A stretch of DNA of 64,000 nt from Poa pratensis (Eukaryota > Streptophyta > Magnoliopsida > Poales > Poaceae). Shown here piece after piece: positions 34,896 through 47,445 of this stretch (within the stretch, counting starts at the first letter, position 1; every line of letters begins with the position of its first letter). The stretch is taken from the NCBI GenBank assembly GCA_947311845.1, contig CAMZMU010000081.1:3568701-3632700 (forward strand), in the 5' to 3' direction. The position numbers and the translations under genes were made by a program. The notes beneath the pieces are model-generated. The model had not been told where the DNA came from, made no database searches, and saw only the letters and a program-made list of their open reading frames with translations.

Positions 34896-35184
34896 GAATA
34901 TGAAGCACCTCGTGAGGTAGACGCTTGTTGATCTCCTCTTCTTCCTTGGCTTGTTTATGCGTCGCCGCCAGAATTTCAGCTTCCTCCGCTTCGGCTGTCA
35001 TGCGCTCTTGTGAACGGTCCGAATTATGGACATGGATAGAGTACGCCTGCTCGATCCACTCCGCGAAGCCTGATCCAGGATGGGTGTGGCGAAAGAGGGA
35101 TTTTACCACTGGCAGATGGGATCTGACAGCAACCTCGTCGCTGTGGTCGGTGGAGAGGGTGGGATCATGGCGCGGGGGAGTTCT
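34896..35184 (-). other. Leader and gag start of the chromovirus
   Basis: Part of the element between PBS and first insertion. The gag N-terminus is read on the minus strand from about 35109. Confidence 0.5.
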
Positions 35185-35200
35185 GGCTGCTCATACCAAT
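35185..35200 (-). promoter_or_regulatory. Primer-binding site of the chromovirus
   Basis: The minus strand reads ATTGGTATGAGCAGCC directly after the LTR. This is a variant of the initiator-Met tRNA complement TGGTATCAGAGC. Confidence 0.6.
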
Positions 35201-35934
35201 TGCCAGGAGCTCGGAGTGGTGAAGGAGATCCATAACAGTAATTTCAGGCAAGGTAGCAGGAATTAAGGAAATAATTGCAGTAATTAAATTGGTAAATTGC
35301 TAGAAAAAGAAAGTGCAGGAAAGTAAGAACAAGAAGATAACAAGGAAATTAGGGTTTTCTCATATCGCGACGCCCAGCCACCCACTCTCCCGGTTATATC
35401 GAGTCCCCGAGGAGCCGCGATTACAAATATAGGTTCACCGAGTTTAAACATAATTTGGCAAGTTTGCCTTACAAACGTTTTGAATAGTTAAAAGGATTCT
35501 AGCCGTCCATCTCAGTGAACCGGTGAGGAGAGATCTCAGTGTCCGTTTACTGAACTAGGCAATCTAGCGCGGCATATGCCGCACTCGTGTGGCTATTAGT
35601 TCTGTTTGTTAGCGTAAAAATGGTTAACAGATTAAATTGTTGTTAAAATAAGAAGTAAGTTCGCCATGTGGTCTAGTAGTGTCGATGGGAGTTTTGGTAT
35701 CGCATGTTCATCTCCTGCGCTTTTTTGTCCAGAAAGTAATATATGTCTCTTGTTTCCATGTAGTTCCGTGTAAGTTAGCAAGCAAACCGTTTGTATTAAT
35801 TTTTGGTATGGTCGTGACAGAATATTTTATCAGACCTGCAGCATAACAACAAACATTGTGACAGGCAGATTTTTTGCAAGAATAAATGCATCCATAACCC
35901 TGTGTAAGAGAGTATCAGCAAAAAACTTATGCAG

Positions 35935-38065
35935 CAGTGAAGACTTATGCTGTGCTATGCAATCTCCAAACATGTAAGAGAGTATCAGCAAAAAACATTC
36001 AGTCTAAATTATCCAAAATCAGATCTACAGCAAAGGGTTTTGTGAACATGTGATACAATTAGTAAACATGTGAAGATCACATCAGTATTTCAGCTATAGC
36101 ATATGTTTTCTGTGCCTGTTACCATGGTGGACAATGTACTGAGGAGAAATAGATATGCTTATATCTCATCTGAAGAGGTGGCTCAGGAACATCTAGATCC
36201 TGACCAGATATATGAGTTCTCATAGTTTAAATTTTGAGTTTCGCTAAACAAAAATGATACTTGCCATGCAAAAATTTAAAACAGACTATAAGAAGACATT
36301 ATATAAGAAAAATAAACAACTTTCGTGGGCTAAAAGGCTTGTAAGGCACAAAAAATTGTTAGCCCAGCCAATTCCATCTTTAGCAAGAATAATATGCCCA
36401 TTCGCTTATTGAACAGAAACCTTTTTTTTTTGCTACTGATCAAGCTACTGATCAAGTGTAGATGTATTTGTAATCTCTGTAAAAGTAAAACAATACTTTA
36501 GCTAAAGTACTGCAGTATGTATAGAAAAAATAATAGACTCTTGCTAATTGAACTAATACCCTTTTTTTGGCAGTGATGTGAAGTGTGCATGTACTTATAA
36601 TCTCTGTAAAAATAGACTAATACTGAAATTATTGCAGGGAGCCTACACCAATGCTAAATTTGTCTATAACCTATTGGCATCTCTAAAATTATAACCTGAC
36701 ATATTCAGTGCACATATTTAAAAATTCCTTGTTAGCTATATGCCTTAACAAACTGTGAGCTAGTATATTGAATGGACATTTTTAAAATTTCATTGGTAGC
36801 TATATACCTGAAGAAGTCCTAATTATTAACCATCAAATTCATGCTAAGGAGAATCCTAGCATAAGAAAAGACCCGACTACAAATCTCTAGCAGCACACGC
36901 GTGCACACAGTAACATATATACACGCCCAAGATTAAACTACATCCATCGACCACACCTGATGTGTACTACTTTTTTACAAGGCAATGAGATACATGGCAA
37001 GGGACGAAGAGTTGTAATGGATTATTAGAACATGGCAAGGGAGACCGGAGAGAGGAAGAATTGGAAGAGGAACTTTTCAGAGACCAGAGAAACACCGGGG
37101 AGTTTGTCGGACGGATTCAACGAATCACCGAATTAAGCCCTGGATTTCAATGGGCAACGCTTTAACTCGAAGGAAGGAACAGTGCTGCAGCGTATCTTTG
37201 ATGTGTTGCCGCAGACGACCTCCAGGACGCCGGTGGATGCGTTGGGACACGGCCAGCGACGGAGTAGAACCGAAGACAACCTCCTGTTGACCATGAATCC
37301 GAGGATTCCGTGCGAGAGAGGAGGCGCGGGGACGCGCGCTGGGCGCGCTAGGTCGTGCGCGACCAGATGGGGGCAGCGCCGCACGATTTGGTCGCCGGAG
37401 AGGAGCCGGCTACGACGTTCTGCGGCGGCCAAAGAAAGCCTACACGAGGAGCACAAATTACCACGTGAGGAAGATGGGAAGAGGTTCAGGAGGTCGGCAA
37501 GCTCACCAGGAGCACGAGGAGCTGGTCGGGGAGAGCTGGGACGGCCGGACGGCGGCGAATCGAGCGGCAGCGGGTTCGGCCAGAGTTGGGGAAGACGCGC
37601 TCGATGTGCTCGATTCTGTGCTCCTCCGGACGTGCGCCTGGGCGAGGATTGAGAGGGAGGAGCGGCGGTTCCGGCGGTGGCCTCCGTTTTGTCTGGGCGG
37701 CCGGGGACGGCACCGGGACGGCGAGCGAGCTGCGGAGGCGGGGGCGGGGTGGAGGTGGCCGCGACGGGAGGAGATGGGATGGGGGAAAATGGGAGAGACG
37801 GATACGTAATTTTGGATGAACGCGAGGGTTTTTGTGCATAACGGCCACGTGAACCGTCGGATCTGGATCAGACGGTGTGGAGGCGGGTGACCGGGTGCGC
37901 GCGGAGCGGTTACCGGGCGACGTGGAGGCACGTGATTGGCTAAAAATCGGGCTGCTACAGTACCGCGCCGGACGGGGGTGACGTGGAGGCATCGCGGCCG
38001 CCCATCGCGCGATCGAACGGCCGACGTTACGCTGCGACGTGGAACGCTGGATTGGGGGTGAATCT
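35935..38065. repeat. Helitron internal tandem unit 1
   Basis: 2131 bp, AT-rich first half and GC-rich last kilobase. Repeated directly by 38066-40201 with only scattered differences (about 99% by eye). Confidence 0.92.
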
Positions 38066-40201
38066 CAGTGAAGACTTATGCTGTGCTATGCAATCTCCAA
38101 ACATGTAAGAGAGTATCAGCAAAAAACATTCAGTCTAAATTATCCAAAATCAGATCTACAGCAAAGGGTTTTGTGAACATGTGATACAATTAGTAAACAT
38201 GTGAAGATCACATCAGTATTTCAGCTATAGCATATGTTTTCTGTGCCTGTTACCATGGTGGACAATGTACTGAGGAGAAATAGATATGCTTATATCTCAT
38301 CTGAAGAGGTGGCTCAGGAACATCTAAATCCTGACCAGATATATGAGTTCTCATAGTTTAAATTTTGAGTTTCGCTAAACAAAAATGATACTTGCCATGC
38401 AAAAATTTAAAACAGACTATAAGAAGACATTATATAAGAAAAATAAACAACTTTCGTGGGCTAAAAGGTTTGTAAGGCACAAAAAATTATTAGCCCAGCC
38501 AATTCCATCTTTAGCAAGAATAATATGCCCATTCGCTTATTGAACAGAAACCTTTTTTTTTTTGCTACTGATCAAGCTACTGATCAAGTGTAGATGTATT
38601 TGTAATCTCTGTAAAAGTAAAACAATACTTTAGCTAAAGTACTGCAGTATGTACAGAAAAAATAATAGACTCTTGCTAATTGAACTAATACCCTTTTTTT
38701 GGCAGTTATGTGAAGTGTGCATGTACTTATAATCTCTGTAAAAATAGACTAATACTGAAATTATTGCAGGGAGCCTACACCAATGCTAAATTTGTCTATA
38801 ACCTATTGGCATCTCTAAAATTATAACCTGACATATTCAGTGCACATATTTAAAAATTCCTTGTTAGCTATATGCCTTAACAAACTGTGAGCTAGTATAT
38901 TGAATGGACATTTTTAAAATTTCATTGGTAGCTATATACCTGAAGAAGTCCTAATTATTAACCATCAAATTCATGCTAAGGGAGAATCCTAGCACAAGAA
39001 AAGACCCGACTACAAATCTCTAGCAGCACACGCGTGCACACAGTAACATATATACACGCCCAAGATTAAACTACATCCATCGACCACACCTGATGTGTAC
39101 TACTTTTTTACAAGGCAATGAGATACATGGCAAGGGACGAAGAGTTGTAATGGATTATTAGAACATGGCAAGGGAGACCGGAGAGAGGAAGAATTGGAAG
39201 AGGAACTTTTCAGAGACCGGAGAAACACCGGGGAGTTTGTCGGACGGATTCAACGAATCACCGAATTAAGCCCTGGATTTCAATGGGCAATGCTTTAACT
39301 CGAAGGAAGGAACAGTGCTGCAGCGTATCTTTGATGTGTTGCCGCAGACGACCTCCAGGACGCCGGTGGATGCGTTGGGACACGGCCAGCGACGGAGTAG
39401 AACCGAAGACAACCTCCTGTTGACCATGAATCCGAGGATTCCGTGCGAGAGAGGAGGCGCGGGGACGCGCGCTGGGCGCGCTAGGTCGTGCGCGACCAGA
39501 TGGGGGCAGCGCCGCACGATTTGGTCGCCGGAGAGGAGCCGGCTACGACGTTCTGCGGCGGCCAAAGAAAGCCTACACGGGGAGCACAAATTACCACGTA
39601 AGGAAGATAGGGAAGAGGTTCAGGAGGTCGGCAAGCTCACCAGGAGCACGAGGAGCTGGTCGGGGAGAGCTGGGACGGCCGGACGGCGGCGAATCGAGCG
39701 GCAGCGGGTTCGGCCAGAGTTGGGGAAGACGCGCTCGATGCGCTCGATTCCGTGCTCCTCCGGACGTGCGTCTGGGCGAGGATTGAGAGGGAGGAGCGGC
39801 GGTTCTGGCGGTGGCCTCCGTTTTGTCTGGGGAGGCCGGGGACGGCACCGGGACGGCGAGCGAGCTGCGGAGGCGGGGGCGGGGTGGAGGTGGCCGCGAC
39901 GGGGAGGAGATGGGATGGGGGAAAATGGGAGAGACGGATACGTAATTTTGGATGAACGCGAGGGTTTTTGTGCAAAACGGCCACGTGAACCGTCGGATCT
40001 GGATCAGACGGTGTGGAGGCGGGTGACCGGGTGCGCGCGGAGCGGTTACCGGGCGACGTGGATGCACGTGATTGGCTAAAAATCGGGCTGCTACAGTACC
40101 GCGCCGGACGGGGGTGACGTGGAGGCATCGCGGCCGCCCATCGCGCGATCTTACGGCCGACGTTACGCTGCGACGTGGAACGCTGGATTGGGGGTGAATC
40201 T
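38066..40201. repeat. Helitron internal tandem unit 2
   Basis: 2136 bp. The junction reads GTGAATCT|CAGTGAAG. Unit 2 ends 24 bases short of the Helitron 5' terminus. GC-rich ORFs in both units (for example 37486-37992 and 39591-40067, minus) are low-complexity and not supported as genes. Confidence 0.92.
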
Positions 40202-40271
40202 TTCCAGCCTTTATATATTGATCTATGTAGCGGCAGGCGATGAACAGTTGTCTGAACTTCAGGTCTTGACA

Positions 40272-42475
40272 CAGGCCGTGCTTGGGTACGAGTCACCGAC
40301 TAGCTGGGCCCAATTGTCATCGGCTTACCATCCCCTCTTTTTTTTTTTTGAATTTACCATCCCCTCTTTCATTTTCCCCTCTTCCTCCCTTCGCCCCCAA
40401 TAAGATCGAGCACGGCACCAGGCGTGACGGTGCCGGTGGCTAACTGGCTATGGCACGGCCGGGGGATCGGAGGAGCGCTGGGGTAGCAGTGGTGTTGGCT
40501 CCTCCCGCCACGTTCACGGGGGAGCGTTGGGGAATCATGGGGAAGACTTGGGAAAGGAGTAGATTAGCCGCTGGATTTCCGGGTTCTTGGTCAAGAAGAG
40601 TAAGAAGATTGCATCGTTGGTAATCACTGAATTCTTGGCCATTGTCTTATACTGCAGTAGCGCAGTTGCCTTGCTATCTCACCGTTAACTGCTCGCTATC
40701 GTGATGCCGAGATTTGTGTGCTCTGGATTCTGGAGACCACTGCTCTGAAACATACTACGTTCCTAGAAAAATCTGGGATTCAGCTCTGTTCTAGTGAATC
40801 ATGTCTACTTTGTTCAGTTTAGAAATTTCAAATTAAATCGAAGTACCTTTTTGCGGCCATGTATAGCTTGTTATCTGGGTGCCAGGTGATATCTGGGGTT
40901 AGAACTATGGATCCAGACGTTTAGGTCTTTGGTAGAATTCTCCCTGCGCTAATAGTATCAAATTCAAGGTGGGGTCACCCGGTTTGCTTGTGAAAACCTT
41001 TTGGCATTACATGTTTAACATGTTGTATAGCACCGAGTTGTCAAAGTTTTGTTGGTTTTTATTCTCAAAAAAAGAAGTTTTGTTTGTTTTATTTGATTAA
41101 TAGTATGATAACGTATAAGCTGACAAACGATCGACAGTAAAACTCTGAGAATTTTATAGTACAGAATTAGTCGCAAACTCTCAATCTAGCATGACAGTGA
41201 CCTGACGGTAAAACTGTGCGAAATGTTAAGGTACAGAATTAGTCACAACCTAGCATGACAGTGGCCTGACCGTAAAACTGTGCGAAATGTTAAGGTAGAG
41301 AATTAGTCACAACCTAGCATGAAAGTGACCTCATCATAAATTTAGGACGTAAATTTCAAACCATAATGCCAGATACTGATTGCGCAACCGAATATGACAT
41401 CTTTTGTCAGTGGTTGATTGTATCTGCCGCCCATATGTTGGAGTATGTGCCTTGCTGTACATTTAAAACATAAATAGCCCGGGCTAGCCGGCTAGTCCGA
41501 TGAACATCACCCTGTGAAGGACAGCAAGATGATCTGCACCAAGCAAGATCCTGCATACTTAACATACTTAGTCAGGACAAATGAGAACTTGAACCTCACA
41601 TCTGTTATAAGCAAGAATCTAGGCCAATGTAGGTTTCATGTCGGGATAGTCCAAAAACACTGTACTTAAATTCAATATGCTGAGAAATATTGCTTTTCAA
41701 CAGAAAAACTCATATTATAATCATTTGGTTTTGCTTGCCTTTTTTTTGGTTCCTATATTGTTTTTAAAAAACTGTTGCCAAATCTACATGGTGTTACTGA
41801 ACTCCATTTTCTTGGTTGTGTACTATTATAGGCTATTATCGTACTATATTTCTTGATTCAGTCTAACCAGACTATTCTGTACTAGAGATTAACTCTTGCA
41901 TAGTACAAGTGGTTGGTAGTCTCTGCCACAGGCCGGCAAGATGAGGGACAACCAACGATTTGCTGAGTTTGACATGTCCCACTAGTAGAGTAAGAAAGTT
42001 CCTGCTTATCTAACAAAAAGTAGTTGGAGAAAGGACAACCCGCTAAAGTACATTCATCTATTGTGTGAAACACAGTAGTGCAAACTAGGCTTTATATTTT
42101 CTGAACTGATTGTTCAACATTGTCCAAAACGTGTTGAGATTTTTTTACTTAGTCTTGGAGTTTGATATGTTACACAGACTTGCTAAAATGAAATTTATAT
42201 GAATATACAGTTGAGAAATATGTTCTTCTTTGCGTCAACAAATTATTGTTTACTTTCTTTCCCTGGCCTTCTTTTTTCCATTCCTCATATTCTAAGCCGG
42301 TTAATTTTGTCCAGATCTTTGACCATACCAACTATCAAGTCTCTACTACATTGCCTAATGTCATACCATTCGCCGGTCATACATTCCCATCTTACTAAAC
42401 TCCTTGCAAGAAAATGACAAGCCTTCAGCATTTATATGTACTAATGTACATGCACATTCTTGCAGCCATTCCTCA
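40272..42475. other. Intergenic region upstream of the receptor-kinase pseudogene
   Basis: No supported gene. It contains a short tandem array (41136-41335) and T-rich stretches. A CATTCTTGCAG motif just before the receptor kinase ATG could be an acceptor for a leader intron. Confidence 0.5.
41136..41335. repeat. Short tandem repeat, about three units of 64-72 bp
   Basis: Units start at about 41136, 41208 and 41272, with core GTAAAACTGTGCGAAATG followed by GAATTAGTCACAACC and CTAGCATGACAGTG. Confidence 0.85.
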
Positions 42476-45400
42476 ATGGGGAGAGCACTTACATTTCTCT
42501 GGTACTTCTTTTTCTTCTTCTGTTCGCATGCTCTGGTAACCCAAGGGGGAGGCAACGCGACAACGTACGATGAGCTCGCGCTCCTCTCCACCAAATCCAT
42601 GCTGTCGGCAAGCTCATCTGAGGGCTTGCTTGCCTCATGGAACACGTCCAGCCACTACTGCCGCTGGCCAGGAGTCATCTGTGGTGGCCGGCGGCACCCC
42701 GAGAGGGTTGTCGGCTTGTCGCTCTGCGCTTGGGCTCTGCCAATCTGTCTGGGCGCATCTCGCCATTCGTGGGAAACTTATCTTTCCTCAGAGAGCTGAA
42801 CCTTGGGAATAATCGGCTTGTTGGGAAGATACCTCCGGAGCTCACGGTCAGGCTTCAGGTGCTGAACTTGAGCACAAATCATCTCGAAGGAAGCATTCCT
42901 GATGCGCTGGGAGAGTGCACGAATCTCACAGTTCTTTTCCTTAGCTTTAACCAACTCCAAGGTGAGATTCCTGTCAACATAGGTTCCATGAAAAATCTCA
43001 AGATTTTGGCCATCTCGGAAAATGGTTTGTCAGGACAGATCCTTCACTCGCTGGCAGACTTGCCAGTGATTGAGAAACTGGCTTTGAGTCAGAACCGATT
43101 ATCTGGTGTGATACCACCTGGTTTAGGCAACCTCTCGAGCCTCTGGGGTCTTGCTCTTGATGGCAACAGTCTGTCAGGAGCTATTCCGTCGTCTTTGGGA
43201 TTCTTATCCAGATTAAATTGGCTCAACTTAAGCTTTAATAATTTAAGTGGAGTGATCCCCATTTCTATTTGGAATAATTCCTCTCTAAGAGTGCTTTCTG
43301 TCCAGAAAAATATGCTAAGCGGTACAATACCTCCAAATGCATTCAGTAATCTTCCATATATGCAGAGGATATTCATGGACTCTAACCAGTTTCATGGCCA
43401 GATTCCACCTTCAATAGCTAATGCTTCAGAAATGTCAGTACTTCAGCTCTTAAATAACCTTTTCAGCGGTATTGTTCCTCCAGAGGTTGGAAGATTAAGA
43501 AATCTCAATTGGCTGCAGCTTTCGGGAAATTTGCTTCAAGCTAAAGAGCCCAAAGATTGGGAATTCGTAACTGCACTAACGAATTGCTCCCAGTTAAAAA
43601 GCTTGGGATTGGGTCTCAATATGTTTGAGGGTGTTCTCCCTGATTCAGTTTCCAATCTTTCTACTTCCTTAACGGTTCTAGTCCTTGAAGGCAACCAAAT
43701 ATCGGGAAGCATCCCTAAAGACATAGGTAATCTCTATAGCTTGCAAAATCTCTTTCTCTCAAGAAACTCCTTCACTGGAATTCTTCCTTCTTCCTTGAGT
43801 CGTCTAAAAAACTTGGGCAGGCTCAGTGTAGCTGAAAATAAAATAAGTGGGTCAATTCCACCGATCATAGGAAATCTTACCAAACTAATATATTTGAACC
43901 TCGGGATGAATACATTCAGCGGTAGGTTACCAAGCTCGCTTGGAAATCTAACAAAGCTGTTGGAACTAGGTCTTGGTAATAATAACCTTATAGGTACGAT
44001 TCCCAGCGGATTATTCGATATCCCCACTCTCTCAAATATTTTAGATCTATCCCATAATATGTTCGAGGGATCCATAACACAAGAAATAGGAAAGCTGAAA
44101 AACTTTATAGCATTCCGTGGAGAGTCAAACAATTTTTCAGGCGAGATACCCGCTGCCCTTGGTGAATGTCAACTTCTCCGGTATCTCTTTCTCTAAAATA
44201 ACACCTTAAATGGTAGCATCCCAACAGCCTTGAGTCGTCTAAATGGTCTAGAAACTCTTGATTTGTCAAGCAACAATCTGTCGGGTCAGATACCAAAGTT
44301 CTTAGGGGATCTTACTACCCTTTCTTATCTCAACCTTTCATTCAATAGCTTTGTTGGGGAAGTGCCGAATGTTGGAGTTTTCACCAATGTTACAGCAGTA
44401 TCAGTCCAAGGCAATGAGAAGGTTTGCGGTGGTATACCTGATCTACACTTGCCTCCATGTTCTTTGCAAGTAGGAAAGAGAAAATACAAATTTCCGGTGG
44501 TACCCGTGATTATTCCTCTCATTGCAACACTACTTGTTCTTGCATTACTCTACAAGCTTGTTAATTGGCACAAGAGAAGTAAGGGAAAGATCCCTTCAAC
44601 AACATCCGTGCAAGGCCACCCATTGATCTCGTATTCACAGTTGGTAAAGGCGACAGATGATTTCTCAGTAAGCAACTTGTTGGGTTCTGGATCATTTGGG
44701 TCAGTATACAAAGGAGAGTTAGATCAACCAGGTTGCTGTGAAGGTATTGAAACTACAAGTTCCCATGGGGCTCAAGAGTTTTACTGCCGAATGCGAAGCA
44801 CTGCGAAATATGCGGCATCGGAATCTTGTCAAAATTATTACAGTTTGTTCAAGCATTGATACTAGAGGGAATGATTTCAAAGCAATTGTGTATAACTTCA
44901 TGCCGAATGGTAGCCTAGAAGATTGGCTACATCCTGACAAAGATGACCAACCTGAGCAGAGGCACTTGGATCTCCTTGGAAGAGTGACCATCTTACTTGA
45001 TGTGGCTTGCGCGTTGGACTATCTTCATTGGCAAGGCCCCACACCCATTGTGCACTGTGATATTAAGTCAAGCAATGTTCTCTTGAGTGGTGATATGGTA
45101 GCCCATCTTGGAGACTTTGGTCTCGCTAGGATTTTTGTTGATGGAAGCACATCTCTTCAGCAATCGACGAGCTCAATGGGACTTAGAGGGACAATTGGTT
45201 ATGCTGCCCCAGGTAAGCCTAATATCCTTTCTTTTTCTACGATTTTCACTTATTTTATATTATCTTCGTCGCACCTGTGTTTACTTATTTAGTAAAGCAT
45301 ATCCTGGTCTAGAAATTTATGAGGAATCTGCAGAAGAAATTATTTCTATTAGACGCCTTTATTTCTATCCAGTTGCCTAAAATCATGCCAAGTTATTTGT

Positions 45401-45708
45401 AAATATAGACCTATTCACGATTGTTCACTGCAACAGAGTATGGTGCTGGAAACCTGGTGTCAACAAATGGAGATATTTATAGTTATGGAATTCTAGTTTT
45501 GGAAATAGTGATTGGGAAAAGGCCCACTGATAGCGGATTGAGACAAGGATTAACCCTTCGTGAATATGCTGAGCTGGGTCTAGATGACAGAGTGACAGAC
45601 GTTGTTGACACACGGATTTCGCTTGACCTCGAGAATGAACTTCAGATGGTGAATGATTCTTCCTACAGGAGAAAGATTGAATGTGTTGCTGCACTACTTA
45701 GACTTGGA

Positions 45709-46166
45709 TGTTGGAATAATCCTGTGCATCACCCTCTACACAGCACTAGAAAGTTCTACCATAGTAGCTAGTACTGCTGTAGCTTAGTAGCTAGTAGTAA
45801 GCTCTAGAAATGTCTACCATGTTGTCAGTTTTCACTGCTGTAGTTTAGTAGCTAAGCTAGTAACTAGTAGAAGTCTCCAGAGTAAAAGAGATTGCAGTAC
45901 ACTGTAGAAGGCAGTAGAAGCTAGTAGAAGCCAGTAGATATTTTCTAGTAGGTCGGTTTGTAAAGTCCTATAAATAGGACATGTACCCATCGTTGTAAGT
46001 AAACCAGAAAACTAGAACAGAAGATGGAAAGATTGTAAGCCAAGATGTAGCCTCAAGCATATCTATGAAATATAGAGCATATATGTGTCTGTCATATATG
46101 CATATGTGTTAGTGTGTGTGAAGCACAACCTTGTTAGAAGGGGAGCTAAGTGATTTAGCTCCAACA
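45709..46166 (+). repeat. 5' LTR of the TRIM-like element
   Basis: 458 bp, TGTTGGAATAATCC...GCTCCAACA. Contains about 62 bases absent from the 3' LTR, between two copies of a TTAGTAGCTA motif. Confidence 0.9.
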
Positions 46167-46844
46167 ATTGGTATCAGAGCCGCAAGGTTCGGGGCCGTGG
46201 TGCGCGGCGGACGGAGGCTGCGGAGGCGCTTCGTGGTGGCGCAGCGGCCACGGCGGCGCGGCATGGCGGCGGCGTGGAGGAGCTGCGCGGCCACGGAGGC
46301 CGTAGCGGCGCCATGCGACGGCCATGGAAGCGGCGACCGGCGTGTGTGTGCGTTCCGGTTGTTCCGTGTGTCACCGGCGGAGAAGAAGCTCGGCGTGTGT
46401 CGCCGAGGAAGAAGACCGCGTCCTGGGCACGCAGGGCCAGCCGTGTTGATCGCGTCAGCGCGCGGTCATGGTCACGAGCTGGGGCGTGTGGAGCGTGGCG
46501 ATGAGCGAGTTAGGGGGAGGACCAGATCGAGCTGCTCGAGACGGTCGCGTTGCCTGCGTCAGTGCGCGGCATGTGCGTGAGCTGAGGGCGTGCCGATCGT
46601 GGCGTAGTGGGTGCGTTGACGCGTGAGTGCGCGTCGTGGTCGCGGTCGTGGCGACGTATGTGCGAGCCACGGCTATATATCTCCACCCCCTGTAACTCCG
46701 TTGAAGCACCACGAGGTTGAGCTCGGGTGGAAGAAAGGCGTCAGTGCGCCGAAAAGAGAAGCTGCGCCGTGTGTCGCCGGAGCTTGGCGTTTGTCGCCAA
46801 GGAAGAAGATGGAGTCCACGTCAAGCTTGGTGGTGGTCGTGGTG

Positions 46845-47008
46845 GCGACCGGCGTATGTGAGCGCCAGGTTGTGTCCGTGGCGGTGGCGACCGGCGTATG
46901 TGAGCGCCAGGTTGTGTCCGTGGCGGAGGCGACCGGCGTATGTGAGCGCCAGGTTGTGTCTGTGGCGGTGGCGACCGGCGTGTGTGCGCCAGGTCGAGTC
47001 CGTGGCCG
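46845..47008 (+). repeat. 42-bp minisatellite inside the TRIM-like element
   Basis: Units start at 46845, 46887, 46929 and 46971. Unit core is GCGACCGGCGTATGTGAG, then CGCCAGGTTGTGTCCGTGG. It is open in one frame as 14-residue blocks (VATGVCERQVVSVA), but the ORF has no other support. Confidence 0.9.
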
Positions 47009-47049
47009 CTAGGCTTCACAAGTGAACGCATCAGGATTAGGGGGGTGAT

Positions 47050-47445
47050 TGTTGGAATAATCCTGTGCATCACCCTCTACACAGCACTAGAAAGTTCTAC
47101 CATAGTAGCTAGTACTGTTGTAGCTTAGTAGCTAAGCTAGTAACTAGTAGAAGTCTCCAGAGTAAATGAGATTGCAGTACACTGTAGAAGGCAGTAGAAG
47201 CTAGTAGAAGCCAGTAGATATTTTCTAGTAGGTCGGTTTGTAAAGTCCTATAAATAGGACATGTACCCATCGTTGTAAGTAAACCAGAAAACTAGAACTG
47301 AAGTTGGAAAGATTGTAAGCCAAGATGTAGACTCAAGCATATCTATGAAATATAGAGCATATATGTGTCTGTCATATATGCATATGTGTTAGTGTGTGTG
47401 AAGCACAACCTTATTAGAAGGGAGCTAAGTGATTTAGCTCCAACA
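47050..47445 (+). repeat. 3' LTR of the TRIM-like element
   Basis: 396 bp, otherwise near-identical to the 5' LTR apart from the 62-bp gap and a few substitutions. Confidence 0.9.

Larger units (their letters stand above)
27960..35109 (-). pseudogene. gag and zinc knuckle of the chromovirus, interrupted twice
   Basis: Segments: 34891-35109 (coiled EAEEAEILAATHKQAKEEEEINKR), 29786-30778 (Pro-rich linker, then PNWLEECESVFAVSGI, AKTWLLSNGL, FKQVLSDRF, the gag core) and 27960-28422 (LRFISGLKDTIKHAVRSH, then the zinc knuckle CWYCPKQWSYGHKC). The coding sense resumes cleanly on each side of the two insertions. Insertion points are exact, with 5-bp duplications. Confidence 0.82.
35555..40225 (-). 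mobile_element. Non-autonomous Helitron inside the chromovirus LTR
   Basis: 4671 bp inserted exactly between A and T of the LTR with no target duplication; the pre-insertion sequence is preserved in the other LTR at about 24499. The minus-strand 3' end reads GCGGCATATGCCGC (35569-35582), then 10 bases, then the terminal CTAG (35555-35558). Palindrome plus CTRR is the Helitron signature. The 5' end, TAGATCAATATATAAAGG, resembles Helitron 5' ends but has TA where TC is usual. No RepHel gene. The interior is dominated by a 2.13 kb tandem duplication. Confidence 0.78.
24365..40271 (-). mobile_element. Reina-like chromovirus (Ty3/Gypsy with chromodomain), nested-in by three elements
   Basis: Minus-strand order from right: 5' LTR, PBS, gag, zinc knuckle, protease, RT, RNase H, integrase, chromodomain, truncated 3' LTR. 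Removing the Helitron (35555-40225), the LTR-like element (30779-34890) and the solo LTR (28423-29785), with two 5-bp duplications, leaves about 5.75 kb, the size of compact chromoviruses of the Reina branch. LTRs of about 400 bp agree. The branch is inferred from size and chromodomain, not from a tree. All ORFs are decayed. Confidence 0.88.
35201..40271 (-). repeat. 5' LTR of the chromovirus, split by a Helitron
   Basis: 35201-35554 plus 40226-40271, about 400 bp in total. The inner edge reads TGCCAGGAGC next to the PBS; the outer edge ends TCTTGACA. The Helitron sits between the A at 35554 and the T at 40226. Confidence 0.85.
45709..47445 (+). mobile_element. Small non-autonomous LTR retrotransposon (TRIM-like) in the receptor-kinase exon
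   Basis: Target duplication TTGGA (45704-45708 and 47446-47450), LTRs at 45709-46166 and 47050-47445, initiator-Met-type PBS TTGGTATCAGAGC at 46168-46180 and a purine tract AGGATTAGGGGGGTGAT before the 3' LTR. The 883-bp interior has no gag or pol; it is GC-rich with a 42-bp minisatellite. It would need enzymes in trans, probably from a copia relative. Confidence 0.92.

Noticed and set aside
37182..37652. GC-rich ORFs on both strands, repeated near 39315-40079
   Set aside because: Arg/Pro/Gly-rich low-complexity translations in overlapping frames, reading lengths not conserved between the two tandem units (the second unit shifts frame), so not supported as genes.
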